Assembly: GCA_910584345.1 (NCBI GenBank) | Contig: CAJTZX010000019.1 | Span: forward strand, 1-61,289 | Reading direction: 5' to 3' | Source: an uncultured Eubacterium sp. | GTDB taxonomy: Bacteria > Bacillota > Clostridia > Lachnospirales > Lachnospiraceae | DNA: 61,289 nucleotides | In this document: positions 8,612 through 17,424 of the stretch, one piece after another | Position numbering within the stretch: position 1 is the first letter of the stretch | Layout: each line of letters starts with the position of its first letter | Made by a program: the position numbers and the translations under genes | Notes under the pieces: generated by a model | Told to the model about the DNA's origin: nothing | The model's input: only the letters and a program-made list of their open reading frames with translations | Database searches by the model: none

Positions 8612-9541
8612 ATGAAGATCATTTTTATGGGTACGCCGGATTTTTCGGTACCGATATTAGAAGCGCTGATTCAGGCAGGACATGAGGTGGTTCTCACAGT
8701 TACCCAGCCGGATAAACCAAAAGGCAGAGGAAAGTCCGTGCAGTTTTCACCAGTTAAGACAGCGGCGCTGGCTCATCAGATCAAGGTGTACCAGCCAAGA
8801 CGAATCCGGGAGCCGGAATGTGTGGACTATTTAAAATCTTTTGAAGCGGATATCATGGTTGTAGCAGCATTTGGACAGATACTTTCAAAAGAGATTCTTT
8901 CAATGCCCAAATATGGCTGTGTCAATGTTCATGCGTCTTTGCTTCCGAAATATCGGGGTGCTTCCCCGATACAGTGGGCCGTGATTAACGGAGAAAAGAC
9001 TACGGGAGTTACTACGATGCAGATGGATGCAGGGATAGACACCGGGGATATACTGGAAAAAACAGAAATACCGCTGGCAGACGATGAGACCGGAGGCAGT
9101 CTGTTCGATAAGCTCTCTGAGGCAGGCGCAAGACTGTGTGTACAGACCATTGCCCATATGCAGGATGGTACGGTGAAACGTACCAGACAAGAAGATGCGC
9201 AGGCGACCCATGTCGGTATGATTACGAAACAAATGGGAAAGATTGATTGGACTAAGCCTGCGGTACAGATCGAACGGCTGATTCGGGGACTGAATCCGTG
9301 GCCAAGCGCGTTTACGTTACTGGATGGAAAGATGGTAAAGATCTGGAAGGCTGCGGTTTTGCAGGGAGCAGATACAGGGCAGGCAGGTCAGATCGTATGC
9401 GCAGATAAACATCGGCTGATCGTACAAACAGGGGAAGGGCAGCTTTCCTTGCTCGAAGTGCAGCTGGAAGGAAAAAAACGTATGCAGGTCGATGCATTTT
9501 TGCGCGGCTTTCAGGTAGTGCAGGGACAGCAGTTATCATAA
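8612..9541 (+). CDS. fmt: Methionyl-tRNA formyltransferase
   Basis: A 309-residue enzyme that formylates initiator Met-tRNA with 10-formyl-tetrahydrofolate. The N-terminal formyltransferase Rossmann fold starts with MGTPDFS, and the folate/catalytic region reads VNVHASLLPKYRGASPIQWA, containing the Asn/His pair, followed by D in MDAGIDTGDI. The C-terminal OB-like tRNA-binding domain starts near residue 205. Length is typical. The next start codon lies about 30 bp downstream, so the genes are likely cotranscribed. Confidence 0.95.
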   Translation: MKIIFMGTPDFSVPILEALIQAGHEVVLTVTQPDKPKGRGKSVQFSPVKTAALAHQIKVYQPRRIREPECVDYLKSFEADIMVVAAFGQILSKEILSMPKYGCVNVHASLLPKYRGASPIQWAVINGEKTTGVTTMQMDAGIDTGDILEKTEIPLADDETGGSLFDKLSEAGARLCVQTIAHMQDGTVKRTRQEDAQATHVGMITKQMGKIDWTKPAVQIERLIRGLNPWPSAFTLLDGKMVKIWKAAVLQGADTGQAGQIVCADKHRLIVQTGEGQLSLLEVQLEGKKRMQVDAFLRGFQVVQGQQLS

Positions 9542-9572
9542 AATGAACTTTCCGGTAAAAGGAGGAATGATT

Positions 9573-10286
9573 ATGCCACTTGGATATCGCTATGGGTATT
9601 ATTTTGACCCTACGTATGTATTAGTACTGATCGGTGCGGTTATTTCTTTGTTTGCATCGATGCGGGTAAAAACGACCTTTCATAAATATGCAAAAGTACG
9701 CAGTAGGTCGAATATGACTGGGGCACAGGCTGCGCAGCGTGTGCTAAACAGTGCGGGCATTTACGATGTCAGAATTCAGCATGTTGCGGGAGATTTGACA
9801 GATCATTATGATCCCAGAAATAAAACATTGAATTTGTCAGATTCCGTATATGGTTCTGCATCCGTTGCGGCTGTCGGCGTAGCTGCTCATGAGTGTGGAC
9901 ATGCGATTCAGCACCAGCAGGGATATTCGCCGCTGAATCTGCGCAGCGCGTTGGTTCCGGTAGCAAATCTTGGTTCAACAGCAGCCTGGCCGTTGATTAT
10001 TCTTGGCATTTTATTTGGCGGAGCCGGAAGTTTGATTTGTAAGATAGGGATTCTTTTATTTTCGGCAGCAGTATTGTTTCAGATTGTTACGCTGCCAGTA
10101 GAATTTAATGCATCTGCTCGTGCAGTGCGTATTCTTGGCGATACCGGCATACTGAGCGAGCAGGAATTGCCATATACGAAAAAAGTGCTGAAAGCGGCAG
10201 CTCTTACGTATGTTGCCGGAGCGGCAGCAGCAATCCTGCAGTTATTGCGTCTTGTGCTTTTGGCAGGAGGCAGGAACCGTGATTAA
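9573..10286 (+). CDS. YugP-like membrane zinc metallopeptidase
   Basis: A membrane protease of the Zn_peptidase_2 (YugP) family. I place the start at the second in-frame ATG (9573) because AAGGAGG ends 7 nt upstream and the sequence MPLGYRYGYYF matches the family's N-terminus; an earlier ATG (9543) has no site. The product has 237 residues with an N-terminal membrane segment, the zinc motif HECGH in AAHECGHAIQHQ, and three further hydrophobic segments in the C-terminal half. Substrates are unknown. It is inserted between fmt and rsmB, which are adjacent in Bacillus subtilis. Confidence 0.9.
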   Translation: MPLGYRYGYYFDPTYVLVLIGAVISLFASMRVKTTFHKYAKVRSRSNMTGAQAAQRVLNSAGIYDVRIQHVAGDLTDHYDPRNKTLNLSDSVYGSASVAAVGVAAHECGHAIQHQQGYSPLNLRSALVPVANLGSTAAWPLIILGILFGGAGSLICKIGILLFSAAVLFQIVTLPVEFNASARAVRILGDTGILSEQELPYTKKVLKAAALTYVAGAAAAILQLLRLVLLAGGRNRD

Positions 10287-10305
10287 GGCAAAGAGGGAAA
10301 ATGCC

Positions 10306-11616
10306 ATGTCAGAAACGGTCAATATCAGGGAGCTTGTACTGGACATTTTATTAAATGTGACAAAACAGGGAGAATACAGCCACATTGCAGAAAAACAGGT
10401 ATTGGAGAAATATCAGTATTTAAATAAGAAAGACCGCGCATTTCTTACGCGGCTTACGGAAGGGACATTGGAAAACTTAATTCAGATCGATTATATTATC
10501 AATCAGTTTTCCAAAGTTCCCGTTCACAAAATGAAACCGGTAATTTGCTGTATCATCCGCAGCGGCGTATACCAGATCCGATTTATGGATGCCGTACCGG
10601 ATGCGGCTGCATGCAATGAAGCTGTGCGGCTGGCAAAGAAAAAAGGTTTTCAAAATCTGAGCGGATTCGTCAATGGCGTGTTGCGCAATATTAGCCGCAG
10701 CAAAGATAGGATTGTCTGGCCGGATAAAGAGAAAGATCGTGATCACTGGCTGTCCGTTCACTATTCGATTCCCGTATGGATGATACAGATGTGGCAGCAG
10801 GAGCAAAATATCCAGCCGGAAAAAATGGAACAAATGCTGCAGGCTTTTTTAAGCCCTGCGCCTGTAACGATCCGTACAAATACAAGTCTGTGCACACCAA
10901 AGGATCTGGTACGCCGGTTAGAAGCAGAAGGTGTGCGTGTCGTTGCCTATGACGGTCTTGCGGATGCATTTCAAATTTCCTGCTATGACCATTTAAAAGC
11001 ATTGTCCACTTTTCAGGAAGGGCTGTTTTATGTCCAGGATGTAAGTTCTATGCTTGTTGCCAATACGGCCGCTGCAAAAGAGGATGATTTTGTATTGGAT
11101 GTTTGCAGCGCGCCAGGCGGCAAAGCGGTACATATAGCACAGATGATGCATGGAACCGGACATGTGCTTGCAAGAGATTTGACACAGTATAAAATAAATC
11201 TGGTGCTGGAAAACAGGAAACGGTGCAAGATCGCAAATATGCAGGCACAGGTATGGGATGCCAGGGTGCTAGACCCGGCCATGGTTCATCGGGCGGATAT
11301 TGTAGTGGCGGATTTGCCTTGTTCGGGATTAGGAGTGATGCGCCGGAAAAAAGATATCCGTTATCGGATGACGCCGGAAAAAATTGTAGAGCTTGCCCGT
11401 CTGCAGCGGGAAATTCTGTCTGTAGTTTTTCAATATGTAAAACCGGGTGGAAAGATGATCTATAGTACATGTACGATCAGCCGCCTGGAAAATGAAGAAA
11501 ATACTAGGTGGTTTTTAAAAGAGCATGAAGATTTTAAGCTTTTAAGCAGCAGACAGATTCTTCCTAGTGAAGAAAGGGATGGCTTTTACATTGCAGAGTT
11601 TTTGAAAGGGCAGTGA
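10306..11616 (+). CDS. rsmB: 16S rRNA (cytosine-967-C5)-methyltransferase RsmB
   Basis: SAM-dependent methyltransferase that modifies C967 of 16S rRNA. An N-terminal NusB-like RNA-binding domain (about residues 1-140) is followed by the SAM fold with CSAPGGKAVH, DLPCSGLGV (the PC catalytic motif) and YSTCTIS (second catalytic Cys). About 436 residues. The start is ambiguous. ATG 10306 has GAGGG 8 nt upstream, while GTG 10279 has a better AGGAGG at 8 nt and would overlap the yugP stop by 8 nt, adding nine residues. Confidence 0.93.
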   Translation: MSETVNIRELVLDILLNVTKQGEYSHIAEKQVLEKYQYLNKKDRAFLTRLTEGTLENLIQIDYIINQFSKVPVHKMKPVICCIIRSGVYQIRFMDAVPDAAACNEAVRLAKKKGFQNLSGFVNGVLRNISRSKDRIVWPDKEKDRDHWLSVHYSIPVWMIQMWQQEQNIQPEKMEQMLQAFLSPAPVTIRTNTSLCTPKDLVRRLEAEGVRVVAYDGLADAFQISCYDHLKALSTFQEGLFYVQDVSSMLVANTAAAKEDDFVLDVCSAPGGKAVHIAQMMHGTGHVLARDLTQYKINLVLENRKRCKIANMQAQVWDARVLDPAMVHRADIVVADLPCSGLGVMRRKKDIRYRMTPEKIVELARLQREILSVVFQYVKPGGKMIYSTCTISRLENEENTRWFLKEHEDFKLLSSRQILPSEERDGFYIAEFLKGQ

Positions 11617-11623
11617 AAAAAGA

Positions 11624-12661
11624 TTGACGTATTTACAACCTATAGATATAAAATCTATGACGATACAGGAATTGTCTGCATTTTTAGAAAATTTCGGAGA
11701 AAAAGCGTTTCGTGCAAAGCAGATTTTTGAATGGCTGCATAAAAAGCAAGTGCATCATTTTGATGAAATGACAAACCTTTCTAAAAATTTACGCTCAATG
11801 CTAAAAGAAACGGCACAGCTTGTTATTTTAAAACGTGTAGAAGTGCAGATTTCCAAACAGGATGGTACAAGAAAGTATCTGTTTGCACTGCCTGATGGAA
11901 ATATAATTGAAAGTGTGCTGATGAAATATAAGCATGGAAATTCTGTCTGTATTTCTTCTCAGGCAGGATGCCGGATGGCGTGCCGATTTTGCGCTTCTGC
12001 CATTGGAGGACTGGTCCGCAGCTTGCGGCCGTCTGAAATGCTGGAGCAGATTTATCAAATTGGACAGGATATCGGAGAACGTATTTCTCATGTAGTTGTA
12101 ATGGGTACAGGAGAGCCATTGGATAATTATGACAATTTGCTCCGGTTTGTGGAACTTTTGTCAGAGGAACATGGGCTGCATATCAGCCAGAGGAATATTA
12201 CGGTCTCTACGTGCGGTATTGTGCCAAAGATTCGTGCGCTGGCAGACCGGAAACTGCAGATTACGCTGGCCTTGTCTTTGCATGCGCCTTCGCAGGAAAA
12301 ACGCTTACAGATTATGCCCGTTGCGGCAAAATATGATTTGTCAGAAGTTATGAAAGCCTGTGATTATTATTTTGCAAAGACAGGCAGGCGGATGACGTTT
12401 GAATACAGTCTGATACATGGAGTCAACGATACCGATGCAGACGCCAGAGCGCTGTGTGCATTGTTGGGCGGAAAAAACTGCCATGTAAATCTGATTCCGG
12501 TAAATCCGGTGAAGGAGCGCTCTTACGAGCAGCCGGATCATAATACTACGATTTGTTTTAAAAATAAACTTGAAAAAAATAAAATAAATGTTACTATTAG
12601 AAGAGAGCTGGGCCGTGATATTGACGGCGCATGTGGGCAATTACGGAAAAAATATTTGTAA
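11624..12661 (+). CDS. rlmN: Dual-specificity 23S rRNA/tRNA adenine-C2 methyltransferase RlmN
   Basis: Radical SAM enzyme making 2-methyladenosine in 23S rRNA and tRNA. The 4Fe-4S motif is CRMACRFC, and the C-terminal cysteine needed for the methylation cycle sits in GACGQLRKKYL. A GTGEPLDNYDN segment matches the family. The start is TTG at 11624, since the typical N-terminus (IDIKSMTIQELSAFL) begins upstream of the first ATG (11657); the ribosome site is weak, suggesting coupling to rsmB, whose stop is 7 bp away. About 345 residues, full length. Confidence 0.93.
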   Translation: MTYLQPIDIKSMTIQELSAFLENFGEKAFRAKQIFEWLHKKQVHHFDEMTNLSKNLRSMLKETAQLVILKRVEVQISKQDGTRKYLFALPDGNIIESVLMKYKHGNSVCISSQAGCRMACRFCASAIGGLVRSLRPSEMLEQIYQIGQDIGERISHVVVMGTGEPLDNYDNLLRFVELLSEEHGLHISQRNITVSTCGIVPKIRALADRKLQITLALSLHAPSQEKRLQIMPVAAKYDLSEVMKACDYYFAKTGRRMTFEYSLIHGVNDTDADARALCALLGGKNCHVNLIPVNPVKERSYEQPDHNTTICFKNKLEKNKINVTIRRELGRDIDGACGQLRKKYL

Positions 12662-12751
12662 CCAGTATGTGCTGTCAAAAAATCAGGTCAGCGAAACAGT
12701 AAGGTATGAAGAGTGGTTTATATTAGCAGCAGGAAAGGCAGGCGGGTAGCG

Positions 12752-13495
12752 ATGAAGACATTTTCCATGACGGATATTGGAAAACGGCGGGAGATGAATC
12801 AGGATTATATTTATACGTCCGAAACTCCGGTAGGAAACCTTGCGAATCTTTTTATTGTTGCGGATGGAATGGGCGGACATAATGCAGGAGATTTTGCTTC
12901 CAGATATACCGTTGAACATGTCGTAGAAGTAATTAAAGGAAGCGGGTTAACCGGCCCGATTTCTTTGCTGGGGGCAGCGCTTCGACAGGTCAATGCCGAA
13001 TTATTAACATTGGCATCAGAAAATCCACAGCTTAAAGGAATGGGGACGACGTTTGTAGGAGCTACAATTATGCAGGACTGCCTGTATGTTGCAAATGTGG
13101 GAGACAGTCGTTTGTATCTTGTCAATCAGGATATTGTTCAGGTGACAAGAGACCATTCTTTAGTACAGGAAATGGTTCGTATGGGGGAGATGAATCAGGC
13201 ACAGGCAAGAGTTCATCCCGACAAGAATATTATTACGAGAGCTGTCGGTGCGTTTAAAGAGGTTGAGGCGGATTTTTTTGAAGTAAACTTAAGGCCGAGA
13301 GATCGCATTTTATTATGTTCCGACGGACTTACCAATATGCTGGAAGACAGTGACATTCGAAAAATTATGTGCAGTCAGCGTGATCTTGTGGAGAGTGTGG
13401 AACGGCTTGTCGAAGCAGCCAATCAAAATGGCGGGAAGGACAATATATCAGTGATTATCATAGATCCGTTTTCTGATGAGGTGAGAAGATGTTAG
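12752..13495 (+). CDS. prpC: PP2C-type Ser/Thr protein phosphatase (PrpC/Stp)
   Basis: Metal-dependent phosphatase opposing the PASTA kinase encoded next. Motifs: DIGKRREMNQD near the start, VADGMGGHNAG (metal-binding Asp), GTTFVGA, NVGDSRLYL, DHSLVQEM, SDGLTNM and the C-terminal metal ligands in GGKDNISVI. The ATG at 12752 begins MKTFSMTDIG, the normal family N-terminus; an earlier ATG adds 13 unlike residues. About 247 residues. Its last 7 bases overlap the kinase start, so translation is coupled. Confidence 0.93.
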   Translation: MKTFSMTDIGKRREMNQDYIYTSETPVGNLANLFIVADGMGGHNAGDFASRYTVEHVVEVIKGSGLTGPISLLGAALRQVNAELLTLASENPQLKGMGTTFVGATIMQDCLYVANVGDSRLYLVNQDIVQVTRDHSLVQEMVRMGEMNQAQARVHPDKNIITRAVGAFKEVEADFFEVNLRPRDRILLCSDGLTNMLEDSDIRKIMCSQRDLVESVERLVEAANQNGGKDNISVIIIDPFSDEVRRC

Positions 13496-15594
13496 CAGAA
13501 GGGAAATTTGTAGCAGATCGATATGAGATACTCGCCAAAGTAGGCGCTGGCGGCATGTCTGATGTATATAAGGCGAAAGATCATGTGCTTGGCAGGTTTG
13601 TTGCGATCAAAGTGTTAAAGCAGGAATTTGCAGAAGATGTAAATTTTGTGACTAAGTTCCGCACAGAGGCGCAGTCAGCGGCAGGACTTGAGCATCCAAA
13701 CATTGTAAATATCTACGATGTGGGCAGTGAGGATGGGTTTCATTATATAGTAATGGAATATGTGGAAGGCATTACGCTAAAAACATACATTGAAAAAAAG
13801 CGCCAGCTGTCTTATAAAGAAGCGATCAGCATTGCGATTCAGGTAGGGCGCGGCATTGAGGCTGCTCATAATAAAAATATTGTGCACCGGGATATCAAGC
13901 CGCAAAATATTATGATATCTACGGAAGGAAAAGTAAAAGTAACAGATTTCGGTATTGCCAGAGCAGCGACGAGCAATACGATTCATTCCGATGTAATGGG
14001 TTCGGTGCATTATTCTTCGCCGGAGCAGGCCAGAAATGGATTTGTAGACGGTAAGAGCGATATTTATTCACTGGGCATTGTAATGTATGAGATGGTAACC
14101 GGGCGTGTGCCGTTTGACGGTGATACAACAGTTGCTATCGCTATCCAGCATTTGCAGGAAGAAATGGAATCTCCACGTAATTTTGTACCAGACCTTCCAA
14201 TCAGTTTGGAAAAGATTATATTAAAATGTACACAGAAAAGCGCGGATCGAAGATATTTTTCGATGAGCGATTTGCTGGAGGATTTACGACATGCGCTTGT
14301 AAGTCCTGACGAGGACTTTGTTGTACTGACACCGGCAAATATACAGGATAAAACGCGTATGATTTCGGCAGAAGAGGTCAGTCAGATTCGGGAAGAGACA
14401 GCAGGCATAGCAGTCAGTCAGCGAGAGCTAAGGCAGGGTGCGTCGCATCGTCTTGTGCAGGAAGAGGAGGAAGAAGACGAAGAAGAGGATGAGGGCGGTT
14501 TTCTGAATCCGAAAATGGAAAAGGCAATGACTGTTATGGGAATTATCGCAGCAATCATTATTCTTTTTATTGTCATTTATCTGGTTGGCAGTATGTTTGG
14601 CAGCTTTAAATTTGGCGGCGGAAATAAGAAACAGGATGATGTGACATTTCCGGACATTGAGACGTCTGTCTCAGATTTGGATTCAGAGGCAGACGATGAT
14701 ACGGTTACGTCTGCTGAAGAAATGGTTGAGATGATAAGTCTGCTTGGAAAAGAGCTGGATGAAGCGCGCAGAGAGTTAAAGGACATGGGATTGGAGCTGC
14801 GCAGGCTTGGAACTATGGCTTCGGATGAATATGAAGAAGGGCAGATTGTTGAGCAGGATATCGAAAAAGGAGAGTCTGTTGCAAAAGGAACGGTCATTCA
14901 GGTGACGGTCAGCAGCGGGCCGGCAGATTTTGAACTGATAAAAGTAACGGGTAATCCGGCAGCGACAGCAAGAGATATGTTAACAGCACGTGGGCTGGAA
15001 GTGAATCCGGAATCTAAGTACGAGTTCAACGAACTGCCAGAAGGAACAGTTATCCGTCAGTCTCCGGAAGCTGGAGCCATGGTGAAAAAAGGAGATATGG
15101 TTACACTGACGATCAGCAAGGGCATTGAGCAGGTACAGGTACCGGATCTTAGAAAACGAACAGAAAGTGAAGCCGGACAGCTGCTTTTGGACAGCAATCT
15201 GGAAAAAGGCAATCCGCAGTCTGCCTATGATGATAATATACCGGAAGGCTGTATTATCAGTCAGTCTCCGGAGGCTGGAACAAATGTGAATGCGCACAGT
15301 AAAGTAGACTATGTGGTCAGCCTTGGCAAAAAAGAAATTGTTTACCGGATGAAGGACAGAAGGATTGATGAGCCTGCGAACAGCGAGTTTGTAATTTCCG
15401 CAAATATCAGGCTGCTGGATGCAAACGGAACGGAAATTGACCGCTGGGATGGTATTCCGATTTCTTCGTTCCCGTATGTGCTTACTACAAAAGAATCTAT
15501 TTCAACGAGTACCGGAACGATTGCCATTGAGTGGGTACTGGATGATGGAGAGACGCAGGTGCAGGAGGAATCCGTTAATTTTGATCAAAAATAG
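13489..15594 (+). CDS. prkC: PASTA-domain Ser/Thr protein kinase PrkC (Stk1)
   Basis: Membrane kinase sensing muropeptides or lipid II through extracellular PASTA repeats. The kinase domain (about 12-270) has the glycine loop GAGGMSDVY, K41, HRDIKPQN (133-140) and DFG (153-155). An unusually acidic run (EEEEED, EEED near 325-335) precedes a single transmembrane helix at about 347-368. Three PASTA repeats follow at about 412-476, 480-545 and 547-613, then a C-terminal beta-rich tail to 701. The gene lies directly after its partner phosphatase and before rsgA, the conserved Firmicutes arrangement linking cell wall state to growth and ribosome assembly. Confidence 0.95.
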   Translation: MLAEGKFVADRYEILAKVGAGGMSDVYKAKDHVLGRFVAIKVLKQEFAEDVNFVTKFRTEAQSAAGLEHPNIVNIYDVGSEDGFHYIVMEYVEGITLKTYIEKKRQLSYKEAISIAIQVGRGIEAAHNKNIVHRDIKPQNIMISTEGKVKVTDFGIARAATSNTIHSDVMGSVHYSSPEQARNGFVDGKSDIYSLGIVMYEMVTGRVPFDGDTTVAIAIQHLQEEMESPRNFVPDLPISLEKIILKCTQKSADRRYFSMSDLLEDLRHALVSPDEDFVVLTPANIQDKTRMISAEEVSQIREETAGIAVSQRELRQGASHRLVQEEEEEDEEEDEGGFLNPKMEKAMTVMGIIAAIIILFIVIYLVGSMFGSFKFGGGNKKQDDVTFPDIETSVSDLDSEADDDTVTSAEEMVEMISLLGKELDEARRELKDMGLELRRLGTMASDEYEEGQIVEQDIEKGESVAKGTVIQVTVSSGPADFELIKVTGNPAATARDMLTARGLEVNPESKYEFNELPEGTVIRQSPEAGAMVKKGDMVTLTISKGIEQVQVPDLRKRTESEAGQLLLDSNLEKGNPQSAYDDNIPEGCIISQSPEAGTNVNAHSKVDYVVSLGKKEIVYRMKDRRIDEPANSEFVISANIRLLDANGTEIDRWDGIPISSFPYVLTTKESISTSTGTIAIEWVLDDGETQVQEESVNFDQK

Positions 15595-15606
15595 CAGGAA
15601 GTGCAT

Positions 15607-16485
15607 ATGCAGGGAAAGATATTAAAAGGTATTTCCGGATTCTACTACGTACATGTAGTAGAATCCGGAATTTATGAATGCAGGGCAAAAGGACTTTTTC
15701 GACGGCAGAAAATAAAGCCGCTGACCGGAGATCTTGTAGAGATCGCAGTGATCAGCGAAGCAGAAAAAACCGGAAACGTGGAAAAAATACTTCCAAGAAA
15801 AAATGAACTTTTTCGTCCGGCGGTAGCGAATATCGATATGGCGCTTGTCATTTTTGCAGCGGCAAGTCCGCAGCCGAATCTGAATCTTTTAGATCGTTTT
15901 TTAATATTGATGCAGATGCAGCAAGTGCCAGTAACGGTCTGTTTTAATAAAATGGAATTGATAACGACAAAGGAAAGGGAAGCGTTGGCATATATTTATG
16001 AAGGCTGCGGCTATCCTGTGCTGTTTACGAGTGCAAAACAAAAGGAGGGAATAAAAACGCTGCAAAAGGTGCTGCAAGGAAAGACGGTGGCGGCATCTGG
16101 CCCCTCCGGTGTTGGAAAATCATCTTTGATTAATTTGCTGCAGCCGCAGGCGTTTATGGAGACGGGAGAGATCAGCCGCAAGATTGAGCGCGGAAAGCAG
16201 ACGACCAGGCATACACAGCTGATTCATGTGGAAGGTAATACGTATATTATGGATACACCGGGTTTTAGTTCGCTGTTTCTTCCAGAGATGGAAAAGGAGG
16301 ATTTGCAGCAGTATTATACGGAGTTTGCGCCGCATGAACCATTGTGTAAATTCCAGGGATGCAGCCATATCAGTGAACCGGACTGTGGTGTGAAAGATGC
16401 GCTTTCTAAAGGGAAGATCCATCCAGTACGTTATGAGAATTACAAGCTTTTATATCAGGAGCTAAAAAGCCGTAGGAAGTATTAA
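15607..16485 (+). CDS. rsgA: Ribosome small subunit-dependent GTPase A (RsgA/YloQ)
   Basis: Circularly permuted GTPase helping mature the 30S subunit. The order of G motifs is permuted: NKMEL (G4) comes before GPSGVGKSS (G1) and DTPGF (G3). The C-terminal zinc site is visible in CKFQGCSHISEPDC. An N-terminal OB domain precedes the G domain. ATG 15607 is preferred over GTG 15601 because AGGAAG lies 5 nt upstream. Its codons 10-22 contain a perfect 16-bp inverted repeat (separate entry). The rpe gene that usually follows is missing; thiN follows directly. Confidence 0.95.
   Translation: MQGKILKGISGFYYVHVVESGIYECRAKGLFRRQKIKPLTGDLVEIAVISEAEKTGNVEKILPRKNELFRPAVANIDMALVIFAAASPQPNLNLLDRFLILMQMQQVPVTVCFNKMELITTKEREALAYIYEGCGYPVLFTSAKQKEGIKTLQKVLQGKTVAASGPSGVGKSSLINLLQPQAFMETGEISRKIERGKQTTRHTQLIHVEGNTYIMDTPGFSSLFLPEMEKEDLQQYYTEFAPHEPLCKFQGCSHISEPDCGVKDALSKGKIHPVRYENYKLLYQELKSRRKY
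15633..15670 (+). repeat. Perfect 16-bp inverted repeat inside rsgA 5' coding region
   Basis: Arms TTCCGGATTCTACTAC (15633-15648) and the exact complement (15655-15670) flank a 6-nt loop. It begins 26 nt into the coding sequence, so the mRNA would form a very stable hairpin near the ribosome entry zone. It encodes a family-typical segment (SGFYYVHVVES), so the palindrome is built by codon choice rather than by inserted sequence. Confidence 0.85.
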
Positions 16486-16497
16486 GGAGCTTTTATT

Positions 16498-17145
16498 ATG
16501 AAAACATTAATTGTAACAGGCGGCACTGTAGATGTTCCATTTGCACAGTCTTACTTGAAACAGGAGCAGTTTGATTATTTGATAGCGGCAGATTCAGGCA
16601 TTCAGTTTTTTATACAATCTGGTATCACGCCGGATGAAGTGCTGGGAGATTTTGATTCCGCAGATCCGAAGCAGCTGTCGCGGCTGCGGGAAAACCCGCA
16701 GATTGTTTTTCATCAATACCAGCCGGAAAAAGATGCAGTAGATACAGAACTTGCGTTAGAGCTTGCAATGGACAAAAAAAGCAGTGAAATCCATATTTTA
16801 GGCGGCACAGGCACAAGGATGGATCATATGCTTGGCACTGTGCGGCTGCTTGGATTTGCGATGGAGCGCGGGATTCGATGTTATCTTGTTGATGCATATA
16901 ACAGAATCCGACTGATTCAGGAACCGACCATATTGACAAAAGCAGGCCAGTATGGAGATTATGTATCGTTAATTCCATTGACGACAGAAGTATCCAAAGT
17001 GACGCTGACCGGATTTAAATATCCGTTGCATGAATATACATTGCGTGGGTTCACTTCGCTTGGAATCAGCAATGAGATCGTGGATGATACGGCGGTTGTA
17101 GATTTCAAAGAAGGGATTTTAATTTTGGTAGAATCGCGGGATTAA
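16498..17145 (+). CDS. thiN: Thiamine diphosphokinase (ThiN)
   Basis: Transfers pyrophosphate from ATP to thiamine to make thiamine diphosphate. The 215-residue protein shows DSGIQFFIQSGITPDEVLGDFDS, with the catalytic acidic cluster, then QPEKDAVDTELAL and GGTGTRMDH, all family hallmarks. The C-terminal beta domain ends in VDFKEGILILVESRD. AAGGAG lies 9 nt upstream of the ATG. It is the last gene of the priA-thiN run, ended by the hairpin at 17240-17271. Confidence 0.92.
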   Translation: MKTLIVTGGTVDVPFAQSYLKQEQFDYLIAADSGIQFFIQSGITPDEVLGDFDSADPKQLSRLRENPQIVFHQYQPEKDAVDTELALELAMDKKSSEIHILGGTGTRMDHMLGTVRLLGFAMERGIRCYLVDAYNRIRLIQEPTILTKAGQYGDYVSLIPLTTEVSKVTLTGFKYPLHEYTLRGFTSLGISNEIVDDTAVVDFKEGILILVESRD

Positions 17146-17239
17146 AAAATAGGCTAAGGAGCATAATTATAATTGGTACGTGATTGGTACGTAAAATTGA
17201 AATTTGAAACGATAGGTTGAGCCTTAATACCTAGATGGG

Positions 17240-17271
17240 AAGGATAAGTCAGAGTTGGCTTGTCCTTTTTT
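17240..17271 (+). terminator. Rho-independent terminator after thiN
   Basis: AAGGATAAGTC (17240-17250) pairs with GGCTTGTCCTT (17257-17267), including two G-U pairs, and is followed by TTTT. Upstream, GGTACGT occurs twice 11 bp apart (17175-17192), a short repeat at the left edge of the inserted gene pair. Confidence 0.7.
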
Positions 17272-17347
17272 AAATATTCAAATAGGTGCAAAAATGGTGA
17301 GTAGGAATATCTGAAATTGGCAACAGAAAAAAGCTGTTTTAAATTCC

Positions 17348-17375
17348 TGTCCCAAAATGTTTGACATATGTCCCA
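17348..17375 (+). promoter_or_regulatory. Candidate operator: TGTCCCA direct repeats
   Basis: TGTCCCA occurs at 17348-17354 and 17369-17375, spaced 21 bp (two helical turns). One copy lies upstream of the -35 box and the other in the spacer of the island promoter, a layout suited to a repressor binding one DNA face. Confidence 0.5.
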
Positions 17376-17389
17376 TACTTAATTATAAT
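17361..17389 (+). promoter_or_regulatory. Perfect-consensus promoter of the ATPase/protease pair
   Basis: TTGACA (17361-17366), 17-bp spacer, TATAAT (17384-17389), 35 bp before the ATPase start. A full-consensus promoter of this kind is normally strong unless repressed, and it carries the TGTCCCA repeats. Confidence 0.8.
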
Positions 17390-17424
17390 AAAAGTATAAA
17401 GAAAGAGTATGGAGGGATTGTGCT

